A stretch of DNA of 64,000 nucleotides from Candidatus Riflebacteria bacterium HGW-Riflebacteria-1 (GTDB taxonomy: Bacteria; Muiribacteriota; Ozemobacteria; Ozemobacterales; Ozemobacteraceae): the NCBI GenBank assembly GCA_002839445.1, contig PGYB01000017.1:1-64000 (forward strand), given 5' to 3'. Shown here one piece after another: positions 7,199-17,645 of the stretch. The translations under genes were made by a program, and so were the position numbers. Under the pieces are notes generated by a model that was not told where the DNA came from, ran no database searches, and worked only from the letters and a program-made list of their open reading frames with translations. Numbering within the stretch: the first letter of the stretch is position 1; each line of letters begins with the position of its first letter.

Positions 7199-8827
7199 GC
7201 TGTTAGCTTGCGCGAGTTCGGCTGATTTTTCGAGATAATAATCGTAGTTGCCATCGTAGGTGCGCAGATTGCCGTGGTCGACTTCGAAGACGCGGTTGAC
7301 CAGATGACGCAGAAAGTAACGGTCATGGCTGACGATCATGATCGTGCCATCGAATTCCTGCAGAGCTTCAAGAAGGACCTCGCGACTTGCTATATCAAGA
7401 TGATTGGTTGGTTCGTCGAGAATCAGAAAGTTGACCGGCAGTGACAGCAGGCAGGCAAGCATGACCCGGGTCTTCTCGCCGCCGGAAAGAATCGAAACCT
7501 TCTTTTCAGAATCATCGCCCGAAAATAGAAAAGCGCCAAGAATGTTCTTGATTGTGCCAACATTCGCCATCGGCAGACGTTCCTGAAGTTCTTCGAAAAT
7601 CGTGCGTTCCGGGCGCAGAGTGTCGCATGAATACTGGCTGAAATAGCCAAGCTGGACGCTGGCGCCGATGTTGCACTTGCCCGAGCTTGGTTCGGCCAGG
7701 CTGCTGATGATCTTGAGCAGCGTCGATTTGCCAGCCCCATTGACCCCGGTTACCGCTATTTTGTTGGTGCGAATGACTTTGCCGGTAACGCCATGAAAAA
7801 CCGGCAGAGTTTTTCCATTGGGCAACGGCCACTCTTTGGCAAGGTCGTTCATTTCCACAACTATGTCACCACTGCGCTTGGAAGGCACAAAACGCAATTT
7901 GACCACTTTGGGGTCGGGTGGTACAACGATGCGTTCGATTTTTTCAATATTCTTGACGCGCGACTGTACCTGGGCAGCGTGCGAGGCACGGGCTGCGAAA
8001 CGCGCGATAAACTCTTCCTCTTTGGAAAGCATTGCCTGCTGACGACGCTGCGCAGCGAGGAGCTGCTCGCGCCTGATAACTCTCTCGCGCAGATAAAACT
8101 CGTAGTCGCCGCTGTAGGTGGTAATGGCTTCGGCAGCAACTTCAATCGTGCGTGAGCAGATGCGGGTCATGAATTCGCGGTCGTGACTGGTCATGACCAG
8201 GGCGCCCTTGAAGTCTTTCAGCCACTTTTCGAGCCAGATAATAGTTTCGATGTCGAGGTGGTTGGTTGGTTCGTCTATGAGCAGCACATCAGGGTTGAGC
8301 AGCAGAATGCGCGCAAGTGCGATGCGCATTTTCCAGCCGCCTGAAAAATTTTCGACCGGGTCTTCCCAGCGGTCAGGGCTGATGCCGAGACCATTAAGGA
8401 TCGTCTGCGCCTCAGTTTCCTTTTCGTAGCCGTTAAGGTGAATGAATTCTTCCTGAAGCTTGCCATAACGGTTCATGAAGGCTTCGTCCATGACACAATC
8501 CGGCTCGGCCATCTGATGCTCGATGTCGTGAAGCTTGCGGCCGATCTCGTAGACCTTGCCGGCGCCGGCGAGCACTTCGGCGAGCGCCGTACGGCCTGAC
8601 ATTTCACCGACATCCTGCGAGAAGTAGCCGATGACGATGCCCGCGTTGATGTTAATTTCGCCCTCGTCAGGTTTTTCTTCGCCAGTAATCAGGCGGAATA
8701 CCGTGGTTTTGCCGGCACCATTCGGGCCGACCAGGCCGATTTTGTCACCGGGTCTGACAAGAAAATTGGCATCTTGAAATAGAATGCGATTTGAATATGC
8801 GATTTTTACATTTGCTAAGTTAATCAT
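7196..8827 (-). CDS. ABC-F family ATPase
   Basis: A 543-residue soluble protein with two ABC ATPase domains and no membrane segments. First Walker A GPNGAGKTT at 34-42 with NFSGGWKMR and LLIDEPTNHLD; second GVNGAGKST with LSGGEKTR and LILDEPTNHLD. The charged linker between the domains is the P-site tRNA interaction motif of ABC-F factors, which bind ribosomes and relieve stalled translation. Which subfamily (Uup, YbiT or a resistance type) cannot be settled by eye. It is transcribed divergently from the ABC exporter. Confidence 0.92.
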   Translation of the reverse strand: MINLANVKIAYSNRILFQDANFLVRPGDKIGLVGPNGAGKTTVFRLITGEEKPDEGEININAGIVIGYFSQDVGEMSGRTALAEVLAGAGKVYEIGRKLHDIEHQMAEPDCVMDEAFMNRYGKLQEEFIHLNGYEKETEAQTILNGLGISPDRWEDPVENFSGGWKMRIALARILLLNPDVLLIDEPTNHLDIETIIWLEKWLKDFKGALVMTSHDREFMTRICSRTIEVAAEAITTYSGDYEFYLRERVIRREQLLAAQRRQQAMLSKEEEFIARFAARASHAAQVQSRVKNIEKIERIVVPPDPKVVKLRFVPSKRSGDIVVEMNDLAKEWPLPNGKTLPVFHGVTGKVIRTNKIAVTGVNGAGKSTLLKIISSLAEPSSGKCNIGASVQLGYFSQYSCDTLRPERTIFEELQERLPMANVGTIKNILGAFLFSGDDSEKKVSILSGGEKTRVMLACLLSLPVNFLILDEPTNHLDIASREVLLEALQEFDGTIMIVSHDRYFLRHLVNRVFEVDHGNLRTYDGNYDYYLEKSAELAQANS

Positions 8828-8936
8828 GGCGCATGATTGTAGGCCACCAGCGCCGGCAAGTCAACTGGCAATTAACAGTTTGCCTGTAGCAACATTGAAT
8901 TTGTTGACGCAATCTGCCATAATCGCTGTTATCAAT

Positions 8937-10691
8937 ATGACCAGCAAACGAATGAGTGGAATTCAGGTATTAGCAAGATGCTTCGGGTATCTTCGCCCAT
9001 ACCGGCGCATCACAATTGCCGCCTATCTTGCGCTGATCGCGGTTAATGTTGTGACTCTGACAATTCCGCAGTTTATTCGCTGGATTGTTGATCACGGTAT
9101 TGGCCGGCAGGATGCCGGACTGGTCAAGACTTCGGTGCTGGGACTGCTGGTTCTGGCATTGATAAAAGGAATTATCAGCTATTTTCAGGGGTGCTGGACG
9201 GAAACAGCATCGCAGAACGTAGCTTGTGACCTGCGGAATGCCATTCACGGGCAACTGGCGCGCCTGTCGTTTTCTTACCACGATCGCAGCGAGACCGGTC
9301 AGCTGCTGACCCGCGCGATTCAGGATGTTGAACGTATCCGCTTCATCACTGGTCGCGCTTTTCTGCGCATTGCCGATGGTGTGGTTCTGGCAATCGGAAC
9401 AACGCTGATGCTGTTATTAATAAATCCGCTGCTGGCAATTCTTGCTATGTCAACCATGCCGCTTCTGGTCTGGCGCGCCATGAGTCTTGGCCAGCGCCTG
9501 CGCCCCATGTCGCTGGTTATTCAGAAACAGCTGGGCAAGCTGACGACCAGGCTTGAACAGAATTTGCGCGGAGTGCGCATTGTCAAGGCGTTTGCCCAGG
9601 AAGACGCCGAAATCGCCAGATTTGCCCGCGAAAACCGGCGCTGGTTTTCTTTGTCGGCGCTGACAGCCAGACTACAGGCTTTTAATGGGCCACAGATCGA
9701 TCTTATTGCCAATCTTGGCACAGTGATTGTCATTGGCTACGGCGGTTATCTGGTCATCAGCCGTGTTCTAACGCTTGGCGAGCTGGTCGCTTTTGCGACT
9801 TATCTCGGGCAGTTGACCGTGCCGGTGCGCCGACTTGGCAATATTGTTCCGGCGGTGGCGCTGGCTGTAACAGCCGGTGAGCGTGTATTTGAAATCCTGG
9901 ATGCGATTTGCGAAGTCAAGGATCTGCCTGGTGCAAGTCCGCTTCCGGCGGTTCGCGGCGAGGTGTGTTTTGAGCAGGTTTCTTTTGGTTACACTCATGG
10001 TCACCGGATTTTGCAGGAACTGTCTTTTTGTGTCGAGCCGGGGCAGATTATTGCGTTGCTTGGCACGACCGGTTCTGGAAAATCGACCATTATCAATCTG
10101 ATCCCGCGTTTTTACGATCCTACCGTCGGGCGGGTGTTAATTGACGGTCACGACATACGGCAGGTCACACTGGCATCACTGCGCGACCAGGTTGGCACCG
10201 TGCTGCAGGAAACGACACTGTTCGCAACGACAATTCGCGAGAACATCTTATTCGGAAAACCCGGGGCGGGTGAGGCTGAAATGATCGCCGCCGCGCGCGC
10301 TGCGCAGGCGCATGATTTTATCTGCGAAATGCCGCTTGGCTATGAGACTGTTGTTGGCGAGCGTGGTGTAACTCTTTCGGGTGGCCAGAAGCAGAGAGTC
10401 GCTATTGCCCGCACCCTGCTCAGGGACCCACGCATTCTCATTCTCGACGATGCAACGGCAAGCGTTGATACCGCGACAGAACAGCTGATTCAAATTGCGT
10501 TGGAGAGCCTGATGGCCGGGCGCACCTGTTTTGTAATTGCGCAACGACTAAGCACTCTTCGTAAAGCAGACAGAATCTTTATTCTCGACCGTGGCCAGAT
10601 CGTCGCACAGGGAAAGCACGACGAACTTATCCTCAGCTGCGGCTTGTATGCTGATCTTTATCAGCAGCAGGCAAAGGTGAGTGCACTATGA
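8937..10691 (+). CDS. heterodimeric ABC exporter subunit A (degenerate-site half)
   Basis: A half-transporter of about 584 residues: six membrane helices, then one ABC domain. Walker A is GTTGSGKST and the signature is LSGGQ, but Walker B is followed by Asp instead of catalytic Glu (LILDDATASVD) and the switch His is Gln (VIAQRLST). These losses mark the partner carrying the non-hydrolysing site in TM287/288- or BmrCD-like heterodimers. A frame open back to 8784 overlaps the divergent gene's start, so ATG 8937 (or 8952) is preferred. The stop overlaps the next start as ATGA. The substrate is unknown, probably lipid or drug. Confidence 0.9.
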   Translation: MTSKRMSGIQVLARCFGYLRPYRRITIAAYLALIAVNVVTLTIPQFIRWIVDHGIGRQDAGLVKTSVLGLLVLALIKGIISYFQGCWTETASQNVACDLRNAIHGQLARLSFSYHDRSETGQLLTRAIQDVERIRFITGRAFLRIADGVVLAIGTTLMLLLINPLLAILAMSTMPLLVWRAMSLGQRLRPMSLVIQKQLGKLTTRLEQNLRGVRIVKAFAQEDAEIARFARENRRWFSLSALTARLQAFNGPQIDLIANLGTVIVIGYGGYLVISRVLTLGELVAFATYLGQLTVPVRRLGNIVPAVALAVTAGERVFEILDAICEVKDLPGASPLPAVRGEVCFEQVSFGYTHGHRILQELSFCVEPGQIIALLGTTGSGKSTIINLIPRFYDPTVGRVLIDGHDIRQVTLASLRDQVGTVLQETTLFATTIRENILFGKPGAGEAEMIAAARAAQAHDFICEMPLGYETVVGERGVTLSGGQKQRVAIARTLLRDPRILILDDATASVDTATEQLIQIALESLMAGRTCFVIAQRLSTLRKADRIFILDRGQIVAQGKHDELILSCGLYADLYQQQAKVSAL

Positions 10692-12493
10692 GCTTTTCAA
10701 TTGGCTCGGCTGGGTCGGCTATGGGGCCGCGCAGCGTCATGCAGGATTTTGGCCGCGAAGCCGGTGGCCAGGCGTTCAACGCGCGCATTTTTCGAAGGTT
10801 ACTGGGTTTTCTGACGCCACATTGGCCCCGCATGCTGGCCGCGCTCATTCTGATGCTGATCAGTTCAATGCTGGCGCTGACAACGCCTTATCTTATCAAG
10901 ATTGCCATAGACGAGCATATCGTTGCCGGTAACGCTGACGCGCTTTTTTATACGGCGATGCTCATGGCACTAGTCTTTGTTGCGCTTTATGCGACGACTG
11001 CGGTTCAGCAGTATTTGCTTTCATTCGTCGGGCTGCGGATTCTGACCAGTCTGCGGGCACGGCTTTTTCAACATCTCCAGGTTTTGCCGGTGTCGTATCA
11101 TCACGCACATATTGTCGGAGTTACTATCTCAAGAGTGATCGGCGATGTTGCCGTAATCAACGATCTGTTGTCATCAGGCGTGGCGACGATCATTGGTGAT
11201 ACGGTTGTACTGGCCGGTATTGTTCTGGTTATGCTCTCATTGAATGTGCAACTGGCGCTGTCGGCTTTTGCTGTGCTGCCGCTGATGTTGCTGGCGACCT
11301 GGTTATTTTCGCGTCGCGCCCGCATCGCGTTTCGCCAGACCCGGCAACGTCTGGCTGCGGTTGTTGGCGGGCTGGCCGAAGATATTTCGGGCATTCGCGT
11401 CATTCAGGCATTTGCCCGCGAGGGGGTATCTGCCACACGTTTTGAAGAGGTCAACCGGGCTAACCGGGATGCCAATATTGATGCGATGTCGCTGTCGTTT
11501 ATTTTTCTGCCGACGGTTGATTTTCTTGGCATACTGGCTACGGCAATAGTTTTATGGGCAGGTGGTCTGGCGGTGGCGCGTGGTGATATGACGCTCGGCA
11601 CAGTTGTGGCATTTCTGGCTTATGTCTCGCGCTTTTTTCAGCCGATACAGGATCTTTCGCAGATGTATACAATGATGCAGTCGGCAATAGCCGGAGGTGA
11701 GCGCGTGTTGGAGATGCTCGACACCCGCCCGGAAATATATGATGAGCCTGCTGCGATTGATATGCCGTCGATAGCCGGCCGTGTCGAGCTCCGTCAGATC
11801 AGTTTCAGTTATCAACCTGACGCACCGGTTCTGCATGATGTTAATCTGGTCATTGAAGCGGGGCAGACTGTGGCACTGGTCGGGCCTACCGGCGCCGGAA
11901 AAACTACTATCGCGAACCTGGTCGCACGCCTTTATGATGTGACTGCGGGCGCCGTTATTATTGATGGTCTTGATGTGCGACTGGTGACGCAGCGTTCGCT
12001 GCGCCGGCAGATGGGGCTGGTTCCGCAGGATCCGTTTCTTTTCACCGGTTCGATTGCCGATAATATAAGGTTTTCAGCGCCAGAGATCTCGATGCAGAAG
12101 GTCGAGGAAGCGGCCCGCGCCGCCAACGCGCACGATTTTATCAGTGCGTTGCCGAAAGGTTACGCGACCCGCATTCTTGAAGGTGGCGTCAATCTGTCGC
12201 TGGGACAGCGGCAGCTGATCTGTATCGCGCGTGCCATTCTTGCCAATCCGCGCATTTTGATTCTCGACGAGGCGACGGCGAGTGTCGACACACTGACCGA
12301 GGGCCTGATTCAGGAAGCTTTGCAGAAGCTTCTTGTCGGCCGCACGGCGATTGTTGTAGCCCACCGCCTGTCAACGATCAGAAACGCCGATCAGATTTGC
12401 GTAGTGCAGGCCGGCGGGATCATCGAACGTGGTACACACGACGAACTGCTTGAGAACGGCGGCCTTTACCGTGAACTTTATCAGAGACAATAG
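10688..12493 (+). CDS. heterodimeric ABC exporter subunit B (catalytic-site half)
   Basis: A 601-residue half-transporter with six membrane helices and one ABC domain. Walker A is GPTGAGKTT, the catalytic Glu (LILDEATASVD) and switch His (VVAHRLST) are present, but the signature is LSLGQ instead of LSGGQ. This complements subunit A: one site pairs normal Walker motifs with normal LSGGQ, the other pairs the altered Walker motifs with the altered signature. The N-terminal ~35 residues are an extra cytosolic stretch. It overlaps subunit A by 4 nt, implying coupled translation. Confidence 0.92.
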   Translation: MSFSIGSAGSAMGPRSVMQDFGREAGGQAFNARIFRRLLGFLTPHWPRMLAALILMLISSMLALTTPYLIKIAIDEHIVAGNADALFYTAMLMALVFVALYATTAVQQYLLSFVGLRILTSLRARLFQHLQVLPVSYHHAHIVGVTISRVIGDVAVINDLLSSGVATIIGDTVVLAGIVLVMLSLNVQLALSAFAVLPLMLLATWLFSRRARIAFRQTRQRLAAVVGGLAEDISGIRVIQAFAREGVSATRFEEVNRANRDANIDAMSLSFIFLPTVDFLGILATAIVLWAGGLAVARGDMTLGTVVAFLAYVSRFFQPIQDLSQMYTMMQSAIAGGERVLEMLDTRPEIYDEPAAIDMPSIAGRVELRQISFSYQPDAPVLHDVNLVIEAGQTVALVGPTGAGKTTIANLVARLYDVTAGAVIIDGLDVRLVTQRSLRRQMGLVPQDPFLFTGSIADNIRFSAPEISMQKVEEAARAANAHDFISALPKGYATRILEGGVNLSLGQRQLICIARAILANPRILILDEATASVDTLTEGLIQEALQKLLVGRTAIVVAHRLSTIRNADQICVVQAGGIIERGTHDELLENGGLYRELYQRQ

Positions 12494-12499
12494 CCTGAG

Positions 12500-14680
12500 T
12501 CATTCAAGAGACTGACCTGCCGCCTGCAACAATTCGCTGACAGAGTATGGTTTATGAAGCAGCGGGATTTTTAATTTTTTCAAATGATCCAGTAATTCCG
12601 GCTCCTGAATAATGTAACCGGTGGTTATCAGCAATTTTGCTCCGGAAAAATAGTTACCAATAAAATCCAATAATTTTATTCCGCTGAATTCTGGCATGAC
12701 AAGGTCGGAAAAGACAAGATCAAACGGGCAGGCACCATTCTTTCCAGACAAATACTTGATAGCTTCACTGGGACGGCTGGCACCAGAAACAGAATAGCCG
12801 TTCTTTGAAAGAATCTTTATCGCTAACTCCAGCAGAATATTTTCGTCTTCCAGCACAAGAATTCTTTGCCCAGTTCCCTTTTTGACGAAAAGGCTATTGC
12901 CGGGGATAGAGATATGCTCCAATTCTTCTACAAGCGGGAACCGGATGGTGAATCGAGTTCCTGCCTGCAGCTGTGTCTGCACTTCGATTTTCCCGTCATG
13001 CCGGTCAACGATCTGCTTTGCCGTTGCCAGCCCAAGACCGGTGCCTCGCCCCGAAGGCTTGGTCGTAAAAAATGGCTCAAAAATTTTCGCGAGCACTTCC
13101 TGCGGGATTCCAGTGCCGGTGTCGGTAATGGTTAAATATGCAAATGCTCCCCCGGTTTTGTCAGGAGTAGAATCAGAAGTTGTCTCATCGCATACCATTT
13201 TTCCGATTTTAATGATTATTCGACCACCCATTGGCATGGCATCGCGGGCATTGATGGTAAGATTCAAAATCAATTGCTCCATCTGGCCAGGATCACCAGT
13301 CACATAGGTTGGCTCATCAGGAGTTATTACTTCCAGTTTAATCTGCTCGCCAATAAGGCGGCCAAGCATTTTGATGAGGTTTTTCGCCACTTCGTTCAAA
13401 TCCAGTTTCACTTTTTCAATCACATCATTTCGGGAAAACAGCAAAAGCTGCCTGGTCAGTGACCGCGCGCGCTGGCAGGCAATCAGAACCTCAGAGAGAT
13501 CCTCGCGGCCGGCAAGATCTTCAGGTAGAGAATCGCGCGTCATTTCGGTATAGCCCAGAATAACCGCCAGTAAATTGTTGAAGTCGTGAGCGATACCGCT
13601 TGCCAGGCGTCCGATCGACTCTTCCCGCTGTAAATGCATGAGCTTTCGTTCGGTCAGATGCTTCTGTTCCTGGGCATTCTCTTTCTCAATAATCTGGGCC
13701 AGCAGATTTGACGCAATGTCAATAAACTGAACTTCCCATGGCTCAGAAACATGCCCATGCTTGACATAAAAGTTGAGCACTCCGATGATTTTGCCTTTGC
13801 CAGTTTTAAGTGGCGAGCAATAATGGCCATGCTCCTTCATCCCGGGATATTGAGTATCATGATCGTCATCGATGCAGGACTTGAATACTATCTCACCAAG
13901 TTCGAGAACCTTGCCGCACAGGCACCTGCCAACGGGAACAATTGCACAGGCCTCAACAATAGCTTTGTCCAGGCCATAGTGTGCGCGCATTACCAGATGA
14001 CCGGTATTTTCGTCAACCAGAAACAGGCAGCCCTTGCGGGTAAAAGCCAGCCACGGCAGCTCGATGATGATTTCGAGAAAATCATGAAGAGTTGCATCAA
14101 ACGACTGGTCCTTAAGGAGCAGGGCGGTTAATCTGTTTATAGTGTTCTGTACTTCCAGAGTTCTGCGGAAGGAAAGGTTGGCTTTTTGCAGTGCTTTTCG
14201 AGTTTGCAGGCACGAAATAGCCATTTCAAGCTGCTTTACAGCAATTGAAACCAGCTCAACGCATTTGCTATCTGCTGACTGAATTGGCGATAAATAGAAA
14301 ATCATCACATATGCGACAATGTCTGGGACAACAACAGGAATTCCCAGAGCCGCATTCAAACCTGGAACCCTGACATTTTCTTCCAGGATGATTGTTTTGT
14401 TCTGAAGCACGCGCCCGGGCAAGCCTTCGCCCATACTGAAACGCTCCCCGGCGCTTTTTCTGGCAAATTCTGGCAGTGCCGGCTTGTCGGCATGCTCAAC
14501 GCTTGTCAACACCAGCGATTGCAAAGAATGATCCCATATCCATACTTCGCCATATTCCCATGCCACGGCTTGAAGAATAGGCTTCAGGGCAGTTTCGACA
14601 GCTCGATCAGCATCCTCTTCTTTGAGAAGTGTTTTGAGAAGATCAAGCAATAATGAGGCTTCTGGAGCAAACTCAACCAT
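12500..14680 (-). CDS. hybrid sensor histidine kinase (GAF-GAF-HK-receiver)
   Basis: A cytoplasmic kinase of about 726 residues without membrane helices. Two GAF domains occupy roughly the first 340 residues. Then come the phosphoacceptor box (IAHDFNNLLAVILGY), N-box (NARDAMP), G-box (DTGTGIP), GRGTGLGLA, and a C-terminal receiver with phosphorylatable Asp in FSDLVMPE and the conserved Lys in HKPYS. I prefer the ATG at 14680, which has AAGGA about 10 nt upstream, over the ATG at 14704. It converges on the exporter operon with a 6-nt gap. No output regulator lies beside it. Confidence 0.9.
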   Translation of the reverse strand: MVEFAPEASLLLDLLKTLLKEEDADRAVETALKPILQAVAWEYGEVWIWDHSLQSLVLTSVEHADKPALPEFARKSAGERFSMGEGLPGRVLQNKTIILEENVRVPGLNAALGIPVVVPDIVAYVMIFYLSPIQSADSKCVELVSIAVKQLEMAISCLQTRKALQKANLSFRRTLEVQNTINRLTALLLKDQSFDATLHDFLEIIIELPWLAFTRKGCLFLVDENTGHLVMRAHYGLDKAIVEACAIVPVGRCLCGKVLELGEIVFKSCIDDDHDTQYPGMKEHGHYCSPLKTGKGKIIGVLNFYVKHGHVSEPWEVQFIDIASNLLAQIIEKENAQEQKHLTERKLMHLQREESIGRLASGIAHDFNNLLAVILGYTEMTRDSLPEDLAGREDLSEVLIACQRARSLTRQLLLFSRNDVIEKVKLDLNEVAKNLIKMLGRLIGEQIKLEVITPDEPTYVTGDPGQMEQLILNLTINARDAMPMGGRIIIKIGKMVCDETTSDSTPDKTGGAFAYLTITDTGTGIPQEVLAKIFEPFFTTKPSGRGTGLGLATAKQIVDRHDGKIEVQTQLQAGTRFTIRFPLVEELEHISIPGNSLFVKKGTGQRILVLEDENILLELAIKILSKNGYSVSGASRPSEAIKYLSGKNGACPFDLVFSDLVMPEFSGIKLLDFIGNYFSGAKLLITTGYIIQEPELLDHLKKLKIPLLHKPYSVSELLQAAGQSLE

Positions 14681-14764
14681 AAACACGCTTTCCTTACAAA
14701 CCATAATCTCATTGGCTGACGACTTATACTAACATCTTTTCAATCTGGGGCTGTCACATTTATA

Positions 14765-17447
14765 TCAATGCAGCGGCAGATAAAATTTAAAACTGCTGCC
14801 TTTGCCTGGCTCTGAAGTGACAGTTATTCCGCCGCCATGATTTTTGATAATCCCAAGCGCAACTGCCAGCCCAAGGCCGCGACCAGTGAACCTGGTGGTG
14901 AAAAACGGATCAAAAATTCGTTCAAGATCGGCGCGATGAATGCCACTGCCGTTGTCGGTAATTTCGAAGCTGCCGTAATGTGCTTCTTCAGCCTCCCAGT
15001 CAACGGGATACCTGTCTACAGAAGAAATTGCATCCCTGCCGACAGCACATACCGCAGTCCGAATAACGCCTTCTCGGGTTCCGATCGCCTCAACGGCATT
15101 TGTATAAAGATTTGCTATCACCTGGCGCAATTGTTCCGGATTTGCCTTAACCGGCACAGGAGTTGCCGTTGCTGCGTGCTCAAATAAAATATTTTCCGGT
15201 GGCTTCTTTTGCAGTTCAGCCAACGTCGATTTACAGAATTTTTCGAGATCTACGTCGATTGTCGAAATTAAGTTTTCGCCAAGATACGTCAACATCAGTG
15301 CGCCAAGTTCGGCGGCCTGGCTGGCAAAATCTGTCGCAGCAGCAATGTTATCAACTGGCATTATTCCCTGTTTTATGTCGTCGAGGCTGAATTCCAGACT
15401 GCCTAACACACCATGCAACCGGTTATTGAAATGGTGGGCAACAGCTCCCGCCAACCGGCTAAGACTTTCTGTCTTTTTTAACTGCTGCAATTTTCTTTCC
15501 AGGCGGATCTTTTCATTTTCTGCACGAATTCTTTCTCTTATATCGCGTGATACCCCAACAACCTGAACCGCATTACCACTGGCATCAAAAACCAACCTGG
15601 CTGTGACCTCGGTCGGTACAATAGAACCATCGCGATGCGGCTGGTCTATTCGCAACAGGCTTGAATCAGAAGTGATCTCGTCATCAGTCATATTCTGCAG
15701 ACCTTTCAGCCAGTTCGCAAAGTTTTCGCGTGCTTCTGTAGTCAACCACTCATCTATCGTTTGCGCCATAACTTCTTCAGGCGTATAGCCACGCATGCTG
15801 TAAACTGACGGGCTTATATACCGCAATCTTCTGGTCTGCAAGTCAAACAGCCAGATGACATCCTGCATATTGTCGGTGATCAGCTGCAGACGGTCACTGA
15901 GTTCCTTTAATTCTGCCCGAGCCCTCACCCTCTCTGTAACATCGATAAGCGAAGCAAACAACGCGCTTTGATTATCAAAAGTTATTGCTACAACATTCAC
16001 CGACGCCCAGATTTCCTTGCCGGCAGTATTTTTGTATTGCAGTTCATAGTCTTTAACATGCCCTTCAGACTCGATTTTTGATAAAAAGGGCAGACGCTCA
16101 CTAACATTGGCATAAAAATCTGTCATCAGCATCGGGTTGTTGGAATCTGACTTGATGCCAAAAAATGTTGCTGCCGCAGGATTATAGTAGAGAAGCTTTC
16201 CGTCTGCCACTGCAGTTATAAGCATCGGGAAAGGGGCATTTTCGATCAGATGCTGATATCTGCTCAGAAGATTGTTGTAACGCTCCTCAGCCTCAAGTCT
16301 GGCGATCATTTCCTGATTCTTGCGTCTGACGTAGCGCAAATAAAATGATGCAGCGATAAAAATCACTAGCCCCGCGAGAATAATCACCAAAGCAGACAAA
16401 AGCAGTTTTCGGTAATCAGGCTGCTGATATCTGTCATAAATGAAACCATCGAGATTGAAATCAGCCGGCATCATGCCCTGACTGATAAAGGTTTCAGCAA
16501 TGTGCTGCCAACGACCGGGATTCATATAACCGATTTCAACGATCTTTGGAATAATCAGACGCTGCATCTGCTCTGCCTCATATTTGAGATGCGCGCGACT
16601 ATGCCGTTGTGAGTATTTGCTGAGAATCAGGTCGATTATTTCATCAGGGTTCTGCATGGCATAGCGCCAGCCCAGCAACGAAGCCTCGACAAAAGCTTTC
16701 ACTTTTTCAGGCGCTGCATCTATCTGTGCCTGCGAAGTAAACAGCACATCGCCATAAAAATCAATACCACCAGTTTTCGGGTCAAAAATAAGATATTCCA
16801 TGCCAGCTTCATTCAGCACAAATGCCTCATCACTGATGTAAGCTGATATGGCATCAACCTCGCCTTTAATAAAGGCCTCTGGAGAAAAGTTGTGCGCTAC
16901 CACCTGCAGTTTGTCTATTGGCAATCTCTCTGCCTCAAAAAAGGCCTTAATTTCGGCTGAGGGTTGCTCCAGCCATGACGCGTCGCCCAACCAGATCATG
17001 CAGAGAAGTAATTCCGGAATCCTTACGCGCCAGCAGCACCTCGGGTGAGTGCTGAAAAATTACTGCCAGAGCGACCACCGGGTGCCCCTGTGCGCGCGCC
17101 AGCAATAGATCAGGCCCGGTAACTGCGAAGTCGGCATGACCACCCATAACATCATGCACCGGATCGGGAACATCCCCGGGTTCGAGCAGGGAGACTTCAA
17201 GACCGGCGTCGCGATAATAGCCTTTGGCAAGCGCAGCATAATAACCGGCAAACTGAAACTGATGCCGCCATTTGAGCTGCAGGGCAACTTTCACCGGAGT
17301 AACTGTTCTGGTACGGCTGCAAACAGCAACTTGAGCAATGGCACTGCTGCTGTAAAGCAAAAAGCCGAACAACAACACTGCAGCAACTGCAAAAGACAGC
17401 AGTCCACTGCCTGCATCGTAGCGTGCGGACTTTCTTATCACTAACAC
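14765..17447 (-). pseudogene. frameshifted sensor histidine kinase with NMT1/THI5-like input domain
   Basis: Two overlapping frames together make one protein. The first (17447-16947) has a signal/TM segment and the start of an NMT1/THI5-type substrate-binding domain (KVALQLKWRHQFQFAGYY), and ends shortly after GRRVMAG. The second (from about 16999 to 14765) continues the binding domain (GDASWLEQPSAEIKAFF) and adds a membrane helix, two PAS domains and a kinase core (GAVAHHFNNRLHGVLGSLE, NLYTNAVEAIG, DNGSGIH, GRGLGLAVA). A single-base change near 16950-16985 explains the split. It is either a recent pseudogene or a sequence error; the long intact remainder fits either. Confidence 0.8.
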
Positions 17448-17534
17448 ACCCCATTAGTCTTATACGTTTCTATTTTAGATCTTCAGGGCGATTGTGCAAT
17501 CCCTAAAAGATACTAGAAAATCCCCCACTGATAA

Positions 17535-17563
17535 TTGTCACATATTAAGACCAGGTGTATTAT
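17535..17563 (+). promoter_or_regulatory. sigma-70-like promoter for the zinc-ribbon gene
   Basis: TTGTCA (17535-17540), a 17-nt spacer and TATTAT (17558-17563) lie about 80 nt before the start at 17646, in the gap between divergent genes. Confidence 0.6.
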
Positions 17564-17645
17564 GCTTATGTAAAAGATTAAAGAGGTATCTTGAAGATTG
17601 GTGGCGGGTTCGTTCTTGAGCTAAATTGCGACAGGAGTTATATTT

